In this document: positions 47,206-56,933 of the stretch, one piece after another
Numbering within the stretch: position 1 is the stretch's first letter
How the letters are laid out: each line of letters opens with the position of its first letter
DNA from: Gammaproteobacteria bacterium
Lineage (GTDB): Bacteria > Pseudomonadota > Gammaproteobacteria > Natronospirales > REEB76
Length of the DNA: 64,000 bases
Assembly (NCBI GenBank): GCA_035279405.1
Contig: DATEHU010000049.1
Coordinates: forward strand, 21,951-85,950
Direction of reading: 5' to 3'
The notes under the pieces: generated by a model
What the model was told of the DNA's origin: nothing
Seen by the model: the letters and a program-made list of their open reading frames with translations, nothing else
The model's database searches: none
Made by a program: the position numbers and the translations under genes

Positions 47206-47952
47206 TTATCCGCTTCGCGCCTGATTCGCCACCGCGTCGGCGGCCGCACTCACCCGCTGCGGGTCGCCGAGATAGTGGTGCCGGGTGGGTGTGAAGTGCC
47301 GGTCGAATTCATACACCAACGGAATGCCGGTGGGGATGTTGAGCGCCACGATGTCTTCGTCGCTTATCTTGTCGAGGTGTTTGACTAGCGCACGCAGCGA
47401 GTTGCCATGTGCGGAAATGATGATGCGCTTGCCGGCACGCATCGCCGGCAGGATGGTTTGTTCATAGTAAGGCACGAAGCGCGCCACCGTGTCCGCCAGT
47501 GATTCCGTGGCCGGGCGCTCGGCAGGTTGCAATGCACTGTAGCGCGGATCGAAATTGGGATGGCGCGCATCGCTTTCAGCCAGCGCCGGCGGGCGCACGT
47601 CGTAGCTGCGCCGCCAGATTTTTACCTGCGCTTCGCCGTACTTTTGCGCCATTTCGGCTTTGTTCAGTCCTTGCAGTGTGCCGTAGTGGCGCTCGTTCAG
47701 GCGCCAGCTTTTCTCGGTGGGAATCCACATCAGGTCCAAGTCGTCCAGCACGGTCCACAGCGTGCGGACGGCGCGCTTGAGCACTGAGGTGTAGGCAAGA
47801 TCGAAACTGAAAGCGTCGGCCTGCAACAGGCGTGCGGCCTCATGCGCTTCCGCCACGCCTTCCGGTGCGAGGTCCACGTCGGTCCAGCCGGTGAAACGGT
47901 TTTCCTTGTTCCATTCGCTCAGGCCATGGCGCAGCAATACGAGCTTGATCAT
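47206..47952 (-). CDS. gpmA: 2,3-bisphosphoglycerate-dependent phosphoglycerate mutase
   Basis: The glycolytic enzyme interconverts 3- and 2-phosphoglycerate. The 248-residue product begins [20 protein letters not shown], where the RHG histidine is the phosphorylated residue; [15 protein letters not shown] and [20 protein letters not shown] follow. [17 protein letters not shown] and [19 protein letters not shown] (second active-site His) are complete. The start overlaps the ddl stop (ATGA), so it is translationally coupled to a cell-wall gene. Confidence 0.96.
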   Translation of the reverse strand: MIKLVLLRHGLSEWNKENRFTGWTDVDLAPEGVAEAHEAARLLQADAFSFDLAYTSVLKRAVRTLWTVLDDLDLMWIPTEKSWRLNERHYGTLQGLNKAEMAQKYGEAQVKIWRRSYDVRPPALAESDARHPNFDPRYSALQPAERPATESLADTVARFVPYYEQTILPAMRAGKRIIISAHGNSLRALVKHLDKISDEDIVALNIPTGIPLVYEFDRHFTPTRHHYLGDPQRVSAAADAVANQARSG

Positions 47953-49049
47953 GGCGCCCCCGTGTGAGCTGTTTGCAGTTCTTGTTCCCGCCCGTGGCGC
48001 TCGAAGGCCAACTTGATCAAGCGGTCAATGAGTTCGGTGTAGGAGACGCCGGACAGACCCCAGAGCCGCGGATACATGCTGATTTTGGTGAAGCCGGGAA
48101 TGGTGTTGATTTCATTCACCAGCAGCGTGCCGTCGGGCTTGAGAAAGAAATCCACGCGACCCATGCCTTCACAGTTCAGCACCTTGAACGTGCGAATGGC
48201 GAGATCCTGCACGTGCTTGCCGGTTTCCGGCGGCAGTTTCGCCGGGGCTTCGAGGCGCGCGCCATGCTCGTCAATGTATTTTGCTTCGTAATCGTAAAAC
48301 TCATGAGTGGGAATGATTTCCCCGGGCACCGACGCCATGGGCTCGTCGTTGCCCAGCACCGCGCATTCGATCTCACGGCCCTGGATGGCTTCTTCCACGA
48401 GAATCTTGCCGTCGTAACGGAAAGCATCGGCTACGGCTTTGTCGAAGCCCGCCTTGTCTTTCGCCTTGCTGATGCCGACCGACGAGCCCAGATTGGCCGG
48501 CTTCACGAATAGCGGCAATCCCAATGCGCGCGTCACTTGTTCGAAGGCAAGCTGTTCGCCGCGCCGGAACACCAGGAAATTGGGAATCGGAATACCGGCC
48601 TCGTGCAGCAGGCGTTTCATCACATCCTTGTCCATGCCCACCGCCGAGCCCAGTACGCCCGCGCCCACGAACGGCACGTTGGCGAGTTTCAACAGGCCCT
48701 GAATGGTGCCGTCCTCGCCGAAGGGTCCGTGCAGGATGGGGAACACCACGTCCACCGATTGGTTGAGGTGGCCGCTGTTGAGACTGGTAATCCGGCCTTC
48801 GCTCTGCGGCGCGAGCGCCACGCTTTCGCTGTTGGCCTTGTTGAGTGCGATGAGTTTGGGGTCGGTGCTGTTCAGCAGGAAGCGCGAGGGTTCGTTCATG
48901 AGCCAGCGGCCGGTTTTGTCGATACCGATCAGCACCGGCTCATATTTATCCTTGTCGAGCGCCTCGATGACGTTCTTGGCCGACAGCAGCGAAATCTCGT
49001 GCTCCGCGGATTTACCGCCAAACAGGATGCCGACGCGGATTTTTTTCAT
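47949..49049 (-). CDS. ddl: D-alanine-D-alanine ligase (DdlA-type)
   Basis: The ATP-grasp enzyme makes D-Ala-D-Ala for peptidoglycan. The 366-residue length matches DdlA rather than the roughly 306-residue DdlB. The start is [20 protein letters not shown], with the omega-loop region [40 protein letters not shown] and [20 protein letters not shown] bear the ATP-site lysine and serine. [11 protein letters not shown] and [20 protein letters not shown] carry the metal-binding Glu and Asn. ATGA overlaps join it to hmgL upstream and gpmA downstream. No mur/fts genes are nearby, so it is outside the division-cell-wall cluster. Confidence 0.96.
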   Translation of the reverse strand: MKKIRVGILFGGKSAEHEISLLSAKNVIEALDKDKYEPVLIGIDKTGRWLMNEPSRFLLNSTDPKLIALNKANSESVALAPQSEGRITSLNSGHLNQSVDVVFPILHGPFGEDGTIQGLLKLANVPFVGAGVLGSAVGMDKDVMKRLLHEAGIPIPNFLVFRRGEQLAFEQVTRALGLPLFVKPANLGSSVGISKAKDKAGFDKAVADAFRYDGKILVEEAIQGREIECAVLGNDEPMASVPGEIIPTHEFYDYEAKYIDEHGARLEAPAKLPPETGKHVQDLAIRTFKVLNCEGMGRVDFFLKPDGTLLVNEINTIPGFTKISMYPRLWGLSGVSYTELIDRLIKLAFERHGREQELQTAHTGAP

Positions 49050-49981
49050 TGACGGTTGACCAGTGTACGTGCGTCACGGCGGGAATCCGCTGGAACGCGC
49101 CCCAACTTGCTTTCCGGCCGGTGCGCCAGGGCATCGCTGATGAAGTGCCCGGCCGCCAACAGTTTACCCATGTCCACACCGGTTTCGATGCCCATGCCCT
49201 CAAGCATGAACAGCACGTCTTCAGTAGCGACGTTGCCGGTCGCGCCCTTCGCGTAGGGACAGCCGCCGAGACCGGACGTGGAGCTGTCCACCACCGCGAC
49301 GCCCAGTTCGAGGCAGGCATGGATGTTCGCGAGGGCCTGGCCATAGGTGTCGTGGAAATGTACCGCGAGCTTTTGCATCGGCACCACCGCAGCCGCGGCG
49401 GCCAGCATGCGTTGCGCCTTCACCGGTGTACCCACGCCGATGGTGTCGCCCAGCGAGATTTCATGGCAGCCGAGATCCGCAAGCTGTTTCGCCACGCGCG
49501 CTACCGCATCCGGCGCAATGGGTCCTTCGTAGGGACAGCCGATGACCGTGGAGATGTAGCCGCGAACCTTCACGTCGTGCTTCGCGGCCAGAGCCATCAC
49601 CGGCTTGAAGCGCTCGATGGAGTCCGCGATGGACGCGTTGATGTTCTTGTGGTTGAAGGTTTCCGAAGCCGCCGTGAAAATCGAGACTTCTTTTGCGCCG
49701 GCCGCCAACGCGCGCTGCATGCCTTGCTCGTTCGGCACCAGAACCGGATAGGACACGCCAGGTTTTTTCTGGATGCCGCGGAAGACTTCGTCCGCGTCCG
49801 CGAGCTGCGGAATCCATTTGGGGTTCACGAAACTCGTGGCTTCGATGGTCCGTAGTCCCGTTTGCGAGAGGCGGTTGATGAACTCGATCTTCACCGCCGC
49901 CGGCACGATGGCCTTTTCATTCTGCAAGCCGTCGCGCGGCCCGACTTCGACGATTTTGACAAGTTTGGGGTATTCGCTCAT
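49046..49981 (-). CDS. hmgL: Hydroxymethylglutaryl-CoA lyase
   Basis: The enzyme splits HMG-CoA into acetyl-CoA and acetoacetate, the last step of leucine breakdown. The 311-residue TIM barrel shows VKIVEVGPRDGLQNEKAIVP (the metal-binding Asp and catalytic Arg of GPRDGLQNE), TSFVNPKWIPQLADADEVF, GCPYEGPIAPDAVARVAKQL and EISLGDTIGVGTP. HFHDTYGQALANI carries the metal His pair, and GLGGCPYAKGATGNVATEDV contains the catalytic Cys. The start lies 4 bases after the yoeB stop; the end overlaps ddl by ATGA. Confidence 0.96.
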   Translation of the reverse strand: MSEYPKLVKIVEVGPRDGLQNEKAIVPAAVKIEFINRLSQTGLRTIEATSFVNPKWIPQLADADEVFRGIQKKPGVSYPVLVPNEQGMQRALAAGAKEVSIFTAASETFNHKNINASIADSIERFKPVMALAAKHDVKVRGYISTVIGCPYEGPIAPDAVARVAKQLADLGCHEISLGDTIGVGTPVKAQRMLAAAAAVVPMQKLAVHFHDTYGQALANIHACLELGVAVVDSSTSGLGGCPYAKGATGNVATEDVLFMLEGMGIETGVDMGKLLAAGHFISDALAHRPESKLGRVPADSRRDARTLVNRQ

Positions 49982-49984
49982 GAC

Positions 49985-50248
49985 TTATTCGTAGTGATAG
50001 TGACACGCAATCACGACGAGATCCTGGTCTTTAACCGCATACACCAGGCGATGAGTGTCATCTATCCGTCTTGACCAGAAGCCCCTGAGGTTTTCGCGCA
50101 ACGCTTCCGGCTTGCCGACGCCGGTGAATGGATGGCGCATGGTGTCATCAAGCAGAGCATTGACACGACGTAACGTTTTGCGGTCCTGGGTTTCCCAGTA
50201 CACGTAATCCTGCCAGGCAGCGGCGGTAAAGGTCAGCCGGCTAGGCAT
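49985..50248 (-). CDS. yoeB: YoeB/Txe-family mRNA interferase toxin
   Basis: The 87-residue toxin of the RelE fold is expected to cleave mRNA at the ribosomal A site. Its C-terminal half matches YoeB closely: GVGKPEALRENLRGFWSRRI holds the catalytic Glu, THRLVYAVKDQD the catalytic Arg, and HYHYE the terminal His-Tyr pair. The sequence begins MPSRLTFTAAAWQDYVYW. It overlaps the antitoxin gene by 8 bases, and its stop is 4 bases before hmgL. All catalytic residues appear intact, so it should be active when free. Confidence 0.95.
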   Translation of the reverse strand: MPSRLTFTAAAWQDYVYWETQDRKTLRRVNALLDDTMRHPFTGVGKPEALRENLRGFWSRRIDDTHRLVYAVKDQDLVVIACHYHYE

Positions 50249-50495
50249 CCTTCAGTTTCCGCGCTTTGGTTTGACCTTTGCGGAACTGGCGGATAGAGCG
50301 ATTTAGATGCGCTGCGTTGGCTGGTGTTTTCAGCAGATATACGGTTTCCATCATGCTGTTGAAAGTATCCAGTGACATGACCACCGCATCCGGCGCATCG
50401 CGCCGCGAAATGACAGCATAGTCCGCGTCTTTGACCACATGGTCTATGACCCTTTTGAGGCTGTTACGAGCTTCGGAGAAGTTTATGACGCGCAT
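50241..50495 (-). CDS. yefM: YefM/Phd-family antitoxin
   Basis: The 84-residue antitoxin neutralises YoeB and, with it, represses its own promoter. The N-terminal DNA-binding and dimer part is MRVINFSEARNSLKRVIDHV, then YAVISRRDAPDAVVMSLDTF. The toxin-binding tail is METVYLLKTPANAAHLNRSI, as in E. coli YefM. The ATG at 50495 fits the family; the open frame 10 codons further upstream passes over the promoter. The pair is embedded between liuD and hmgL on the same strand. Confidence 0.95.
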   Translation of the reverse strand: MRVINFSEARNSLKRVIDHVVKDADYAVISRRDAPDAVVMSLDTFNSMMETVYLLKTPANAAHLNRSIRQFRKGQTKARKLKDA

Positions 50496-50518
50496 GATTT
50501 GCGACCTGTTCAATATAT

Positions 50519-50553
50519 AGTACAAGTATACAGATGCCGATGCTGGTTCACAA
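50519..50553 (-). promoter_or_regulatory. Promoter and probable operator of yefM-yoeB
   Basis: On the minus strand, TTGTGA (50553-50548) and TATACT (50530-50525) are 17 bases apart, a good sigma-70 arrangement, beginning just 1 base after the liuD stop codon. The -10 overlaps CTTGTACTATATA, which resembles the TTGTACAA core bound by YefM in E. coli. The toxin-antitoxin pair can therefore be expressed apart from the liu genes and could also drive hmgL, ddl and gpmA. Confidence 0.6.
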
Positions 50554-52512
50554 CTACTCGGCCGCCTTGATAGTTACAAGCACTGTATCCGCTTCCACCA
50601 TCTCGCCTTCCTTGCAGAGCACGGTCTCGATCCGGCCGGCCATCGTGGCCTTGAGCGTGTATTCCATTTTCATGCCCTCGAGCACCAGCAGCGGCTGGCC
50701 GGGCTCCACCTTGTCACCGGTTTTGACGTGCACCGCGACCACGCGGCCCGGCATGGGGCTCACGGGATGGGTGGCGGTGTCCGCGTGTCCGACGGCTTTG
50801 GGCGCGAACGGCAAGGTGAGTGCGAAATTGTAGGCTTCGCTGTCGAGCTCGACCTGAAACTCGTTGCCGTGGCGCAGCACGTACGCCGTGCAGGGCTCAT
50901 CATCCAGAGTGAATTGCGCGCGATCCCGGTCTGAGTCTCTCACCCGCACTTTGTGGTGGCCGGCGTCGGTATCCAGGTTGAATCCGGCCGGTCCGCCGTT
51001 GATGTGCAGCGCGTGTTCACTGCCATCGGCGCCGCGCGCCAGCAGACGCCGGCCGTGCGTCCCGTCCACGCGCCAGCCGTCGGCCTGCCACGGACCGGTT
51101 TTTTGTCCCGCAAGCTTGCTGAGTACCGCCGCAGCCAGCGCGGCCGGTGTGGGAGCGGGGCGGGCGAGCAGGGTATTCAACTCGCGTTCGATGAAGCCGG
51201 TGTCGAAGCGGCCGGCGGCGAACTCCGGGTGCCGTGCAATGCCGCGCAGCAACGGCAGATTGGTCACCATGCCGAACACCGCGGTGTGTGCGAGCGTCTC
51301 GCGCAAGCGGCTCACGGCTTCGGCGCGATCTTTGCCGCTGGCGCTGATTTTGGCGATCATCGGGTCGTAGAAAATGCCGATCTCGTCGCCGCTGCGCACG
51401 CCGGTGTCCACGCGCGCCCACTCATCACGCGGCGTATCAAAGGCCTCGATGCGTCCGGTCACCGGCAGAAAGCCCTTGGCGGCATTTTCCGCGTACAAAC
51501 GCGCTTCGATGGCGTGGCCGCATTGCTTGATCTGGTTCTGCGTGAGCGGCAGCGGCTCGCCACTCGCTACGCGCAACTGCCATTCCACCAGATCCAAGCC
51601 GGTGGTTTCCTCGGTAACTGGATGTTCGACCTGCAAGCGCGTGTTCATCTCCATGAAATGGAACGACCGGTCCGCGCCCACGATGAACTCGATGGTGCCG
51701 GCGTTCACGTAATCCACGGCCTTGGCCGCCGCCACCGCGGCTTCGCCCATTTTCTTGCGCATGGCGTCATCCAGAAACGGCGAGGGAGTTTCCTCCACGA
51801 CTTTCTGGAAGCGCCGCTGTAGCGAACATTCGCGTTCGAAGATGTGCACCACGTTACCGTGCGTGTCGCCGAACACCTGGAACTCAATGTGGCGCGGCTG
51901 CTGAATGTATTTTTCGAGCAGCACATGATCGTCGCCGAAAGCGTTCTTGGCTTCGCGCTTCGCGGTTTCCAGCGCTTCCTTGAATTCTCCGGCCGCATGC
52001 ACGATGTGCATGCCTTTGCCGCCGCCGCCGGCGGAGGGCTTGATCAGCACAGGGAAACCGACGTGCCGCGCTTCGGCTTCAAGTTTCTTCAGAGTCTGGT
52101 CGTCGCCGTGATAGCCGGGCGTCACCGGTACGCCGGCTTTTTCCATCAACGTGACCGCGGCGCTCTTTGAGGCCATGGCATCCATGCTTTCGGGCGAGGG
52201 GCCGATGAACACCAAGCCGGCTTTTCGACAGCGGCGCGCGAATTCGCTGTTCTCCGAGAGAAACCCGTAACCGGGATGAATTGCCTCGGCGCCGGTTTGT
52301 TTCGCCGCTGCCAGAATGTGGTCCATGTTGAGATAGGAATCCGCGGCTTTTGACGCCCCGATGTGCACCGCCTCGTCCGCCATCCGTACGTGCATGGCGT
52401 GCCGATCCGCGTCGGAATATACCGCCACGGTGGCGATGCCCAGGCGCTTGCAACTACGGAGCACGCGACAGGCAATCTCGCCGCGGTTGGCGATGAGTAT
52501 TTTCTTGAACAT
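50554..52512 (-). CDS. liuD: Methylcrotonyl-CoA carboxylase, biotin-carrying alpha subunit
   Basis: This subunit carboxylates its own biotin with ATP and bicarbonate. The 652-residue product has a biotin carboxylase domain (residues 1-450): KKILIANRGEIACRVLRSCK, the IHPGYGFLSENSEFARRC segment, the ATP loop KPSAGGGGKGMHIVHA, the EKYIQQPRHIEFQVFGD block and MEMNTRLQVEHPVTEE. A BT-like linker and a C-terminal biotinyl domain follow, with the biotinylated lysine K615 in LVLEGMKMEYT. Normally the motif is AMKM; here EGMKM, as in other MCC/acyl-CoA carboxylases. With liuB 0.9 kb upstream it forms the leucine-pathway carboxylase. Confidence 0.95.
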   Translation of the reverse strand: MFKKILIANRGEIACRVLRSCKRLGIATVAVYSDADRHAMHVRMADEAVHIGASKAADSYLNMDHILAAAKQTGAEAIHPGYGFLSENSEFARRCRKAGLVFIGPSPESMDAMASKSAAVTLMEKAGVPVTPGYHGDDQTLKKLEAEARHVGFPVLIKPSAGGGGKGMHIVHAAGEFKEALETAKREAKNAFGDDHVLLEKYIQQPRHIEFQVFGDTHGNVVHIFERECSLQRRFQKVVEETPSPFLDDAMRKKMGEAAVAAAKAVDYVNAGTIEFIVGADRSFHFMEMNTRLQVEHPVTEETTGLDLVEWQLRVASGEPLPLTQNQIKQCGHAIEARLYAENAAKGFLPVTGRIEAFDTPRDEWARVDTGVRSGDEIGIFYDPMIAKISASGKDRAEAVSRLRETLAHTAVFGMVTNLPLLRGIARHPEFAAGRFDTGFIERELNTLLARPAPTPAALAAAVLSKLAGQKTGPWQADGWRVDGTHGRRLLARGADGSEHALHINGGPAGFNLDTDAGHHKVRVRDSDRDRAQFTLDDEPCTAYVLRHGNEFQVELDSEAYNFALTLPFAPKAVGHADTATHPVSPMPGRVVAVHVKTGDKVEPGQPLLVLEGMKMEYTLKATMAGRIETVLCKEGEMVEADTVLVTIKAAE

Positions 52513-52552
52513 CAGGTTTCGCTGCTTTCGGATAGCGTCGAACTGAACTTCA

Positions 52553-53344
52553 TCATTTAATCCACTTCGGAGGACGTTTCTCCAGGAAGGCGCTCAAGCC
52601 TTCCTGGCCTTCCTCTGAAACGCGCAGTTGCGCGATGAGCTGTGCGGTCTTCTGTTTGAGCGCGCGGCGCGTGGAAACCGAAGCCGCGGCGTTGGCGGCA
52701 ATCAGTTCCTTGGACGCAGTGAGCGCTTTGGCGCCGCCCTTGAGCAGCATTGCCACTTCGCGCTCGACCGCCGCGTCCAGTTGTTCTGCGGGCACGACTT
52801 CATGGACCAGGTTAATGGCGCGCGCCTGTCGGGCGTCAAACGCTTCCGCCGTCAGGAAATAGCGCCGCGCCTGGTGTGCGCCGATTGCGGAGATGACGTA
52901 GGGCGAAATCACCGAGGGCACAAGCCCGAGCCGCACTTCGCTCAGGCAGAATTTCGCGCTCTCCGAGGCAATGGCGATGTCGCAGCAGGCCACGAGACCC
53001 ACGCCGCCGCCATACACGGCGCCGTTGACGCGCGCGACGGTGGGTTTGCGCAGCGTGTTCAATACATCCATCAGCTCGGCGAGTTTCAGCGCATCCTCGA
53101 TATTCTCCGTCTCGCTGAACTTCGCCATGGAGCGCATCCAGTTGAGGTCGGCGCCGGCGGAGAACGACTTGCCCGCGCCGGTCAGAATTACAATGTGCGT
53201 GCCGCTGTCGTTGTTGAGCCGAGCCAGTTTCTGCATCAGTTCGGCGATGAGCGCGGCGTCGAAGGCGTTGTGCTTCTCCGGGCGGTTGAGCGTGAGTGTC
53301 GTCACGCCGCGGGAGTCGGTTTGCAAGAGTACGCTTTCGGTCAT
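52553..53344 (-). CDS. liuC: Methylglutaconyl-CoA hydratase (enoyl-CoA hydratase family)
   Basis: The 263-residue crotonase-fold protein should hydrate 3-methylglutaconyl-CoA to HMG-CoA, judged by its place between the two MCC subunit genes. Family blocks are LTLNRPEKHNAFDAALIAEL, GKSFSAGADLNWMRSMAKFS (oxyanion hole), VNGAVYGGGVGLVACCDIAI, FCLSEVRLGLVPSVISPYVI (catalytic Glu region) and RRYFLTAEAFDARQARAINL. It ends FLEKRPPKWIK. In the leucine operons of Pseudomonas the same gene lies between liuB and liuD, as here. Confidence 0.93.
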   Translation of the reverse strand: MTESVLLQTDSRGVTTLTLNRPEKHNAFDAALIAELMQKLARLNNDSGTHIVILTGAGKSFSAGADLNWMRSMAKFSETENIEDALKLAELMDVLNTLRKPTVARVNGAVYGGGVGLVACCDIAIASESAKFCLSEVRLGLVPSVISPYVISAIGAHQARRYFLTAEAFDARQARAINLVHEVVPAEQLDAAVEREVAMLLKGGAKALTASKELIAANAAASVSTRRALKQKTAQLIAQLRVSEEGQEGLSAFLEKRPPKWIK

Positions 53345-53361
53345 TTTTCATTCCTTGCAGC

Positions 53362-53425
53362 GTGGGAGCGGTCGTGCCGGCCGCGATTCAAAACAGGAAA
53401 TCGCGGCGAATATCGCCGCTCCCAC
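53362..53425. repeat. REP-like palindrome, GTGGGAGCG ... CGCTCCCAC family, copy 2
   Basis: GTGGGAGCGGTCGTGCCGGCCGCGATT is followed by AATCGCGGCGAATATCGCCGCTCCCAC. Both halves are palindromic and the outer arms pair. It fills the 90-base gap between liuB and liuC and may act on the stability of the operon message. Confidence 0.9.
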
Positions 53426-53434
53426 ATCCGCAGG

Positions 53435-55045
<1,611 letters not shown>

Positions 55046-55076
55046 GTGCGGCCTTGTTGTTCGGGTCCGACCCGGT

Positions 55077-55589
55077 TCAATGTGGAGCCGGGGTCTCGTT
55101 CTGGGAAAAATCCGCAAGCTTGTCCTTGGCGCTGGCCGGCAGCGAATCGAACAGGCCCTGCGGATCGGTAAATGCGCTCACCAGCTTGTAAGTGTGTGTG
55201 GGCGGATTCAGCGCGAACTCGATGAATCCGGCCACCACTATCTTGCCGGCGTTGACCTTGAAGTACGGCTGTGCGCAATAGGTGAGCGCATCGCCGTTCG
55301 GCCGCAACAGGCTGTCCACGCAATAGGTTCCGGCGCTCAGCGTGGCGATGCCGTGACTGGAACTGAGCTGAATGGAATCAACGCGGCCCGTGTCGAGATT
55401 CTTCACCGCCACGGAGCTCACTGGATACAGCCCGCTGCCCACCTGACCGGCGCCGTTCATGTCGTGCAGCAGCACACCGATCACCAGCATGCCGTTGCCG
55501 GGATTGGCGGCGACCGCATACGTTGTCGAAGTACAGCCGGCCAGGAATGTCACGATACCCATCAGCCCGATAATGCATTTGTGGCGCAT
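55077..55589 (-). CDS. Unknown lipoprotein within the leucine-degradation operon
   Basis: The 170-residue protein has a lipoprotein signal with lipobox LAGC (C19) after [15 protein letters not shown]. The remainder is beta-rich: [57 protein letters not shown] (two cysteines that might pair) and [20 protein letters not shown]. It has no family I can name. The ATG at 55589 follows GGAGGAGGACCAGTC, a very strong ribosome site; the longer frame upstream lies in the thiolase. It is 46 bases from the thiolase stop and 31 bases from the liuB start, in the operon direction. The product would be in the outer or inner membrane facing the periplasm. Confidence 0.8.
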   Translation of the reverse strand: MRHKCIIGLMGIVTFLAGCTSTTYAVAANPGNGMLVIGVLLHDMNGAGQVGSGLYPVSSVAVKNLDTGRVDSIQLSSSHGIATLSAGTYCVDSLLRPNGDALTYCAQPYFKVNAGKIVVAGFIEFALNPPTHTYKLVSAFTDPQGLFDSLPASAKDKLADFSQNETPAPH

Positions 55590-55635
55590 GACTGGTCCTC
55601 CTCCGTTAAAGACCGGACACCCAAGTAGTCTGAAC

Positions 55636-56817
55636 TTACAGCAACTCCACCGCGATCGCCGTCGCTTCGCCGCCGCCGATGCACAGCGAGGCGATGCCGT
55701 GCTTGAGGTTACGCGCCTTGAGCGCATGGAGCAATGTCACGATGAGGCGTGCACCCGAGCAACCGATGGGATGGCCGAGTGCGCAGGCGCCGCCGTTCAC
55801 GTTGACCTTGGCGTGCGGCAGCTTGAGCTCGTGCATTGCGGCCATGGCGACGACGGCGAAGGCCTCGTTGATTTCGTACAGGTCCACGTTCTTTTCCGCC
55901 CAGCCAAGCTTCTTCTGCAGGCGGTCAATGGCGCTCACCGGCGAAGTCGTGAACCACACGGGTTCCTGGGCAAAACTTGAGTGCCCGAGAATACGCGCGA
56001 ATGGCTTGAGTCCCTTCTGCTTCGCCAGACTCTCGCGCATCAGCACCAGCGCTGCGGCGCCGTCGGAAATCGAGGATGAACTCGCGGCGGTCACCGTCCC
56101 GCCGTCTTTCTTGAATGCGGGCTTGAGCGTCGGAATCTTCGTGATGTCGCAGCGCCCCGGTTCTTCGTCGGTATCCACCGTGACCTCGCCTTTGCGGGTC
56201 TTCACATTCACCGCAACAATTTCAGCCTTGAACGAACCGTCCTTGATGGCACGTTGGGCGCGCTTCACGGATTCCGTCGCAAACGCATCCTGCTGCGCGC
56301 GCGTGAAATGAAACTTCTCGGCGCACAGTTCGCCGCAAACGCCCATGGCCTGGCCGTCATACGGATTGGTGAGCCCATCCCAGGCCATGTGATCGATGAG
56401 TTTCGCCTCGCCGTACTTGATGCCGACGCGCGCGTGCAGCATGTGGGGCGCGTTGGTCATGGACTCCATGCCGCCCGCGACCATGAGGTCCGCCGCGCCC
56501 GCGGTGATGAGATCGTGCGCCAGCATCACGGCCTTCATGCCGGAGCCGCACACCTTGTTGACGGTGGTGCAGCCCACGGATTTCGGCAGGCCGGCACCAA
56601 GCGCGGCCTGGCGCGCGGGCGCCTGCCCGACGGCGGCCGGCAGCACGCAGCCCATGATGACTTCGCCAATGTCCTCGGGTTGGATGCTGGAATCCGCGAC
56701 CGCGGCCTTGATTGCGGCGGCACCGAGTTGCGGTGAGGTGACGGGAGTGAATTGGCCGAGCAGCGAACCGATGGCGGTGCGGCGGGCGGAAAGAATCACT
56801 ATTGGGTCGTTTGGCAT
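55636..56817 (-). CDS. atoB: Acetyl-CoA C-acetyltransferase (thiolase)
   Basis: The biosynthetic-type thiolase interconverts two acetyl-CoA and acetoacetyl-CoA. The 393-residue product starts MPNDPIVILSARRTAIGSLL at 56817, with GGAG upstream; an ATG eight codons earlier is less likely. The acyl-accepting Cys is in VNKVCGSGMKAVMLA, the His in NVNGGACALGHPIGCSGAR, and the second Cys in SLCIGGGEATA. Context points to thiolysis of the acetoacetyl-CoA made from leucine- and tyrosine-derived acetoacetate. It lies between the isovaleryl-CoA dehydrogenase and the lipoprotein, with a long inverted repeat in front. Confidence 0.93.
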   Translation of the reverse strand: MPNDPIVILSARRTAIGSLLGQFTPVTSPQLGAAAIKAAVADSSIQPEDIGEVIMGCVLPAAVGQAPARQAALGAGLPKSVGCTTVNKVCGSGMKAVMLAHDLITAGAADLMVAGGMESMTNAPHMLHARVGIKYGEAKLIDHMAWDGLTNPYDGQAMGVCGELCAEKFHFTRAQQDAFATESVKRAQRAIKDGSFKAEIVAVNVKTRKGEVTVDTDEEPGRCDITKIPTLKPAFKKDGGTVTAASSSSISDGAAALVLMRESLAKQKGLKPFARILGHSSFAQEPVWFTTSPVSAIDRLQKKLGWAEKNVDLYEINEAFAVVAMAAMHELKLPHAKVNVNGGACALGHPIGCSGARLIVTLLHALKARNLKHGIASLCIGGGEATAIAVELL

Positions 56818-56848
56818 AAACACATATCTCCGTAACTTCATGTTACAA

Positions 56849-56929
56849 GTGCTGCGTTCTGGGTGCTAGGTGCTGCGTAAAAATCCAACTTGTCTCTAGA
56901 CGCAGCACGCAGTACTTAGCACTCAGCAC
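56849..56929. repeat. Imperfect 30-base inverted repeat (GTGCTGCGT type)
   Basis: Arms 56849-56878 and 56900-56929 pair at about 23 of 30 positions. Each arm is built of short near-repeats of GTGCT (GTGCTGCGT, GTGCTAGG, GTGCTGAG). It fills the gap between the isovaleryl-CoA dehydrogenase and thiolase genes, leaving almost no other intergenic sequence. No T-run follows on the minus strand. Confidence 0.85.
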
Positions 56930-56933
56930 CTGT

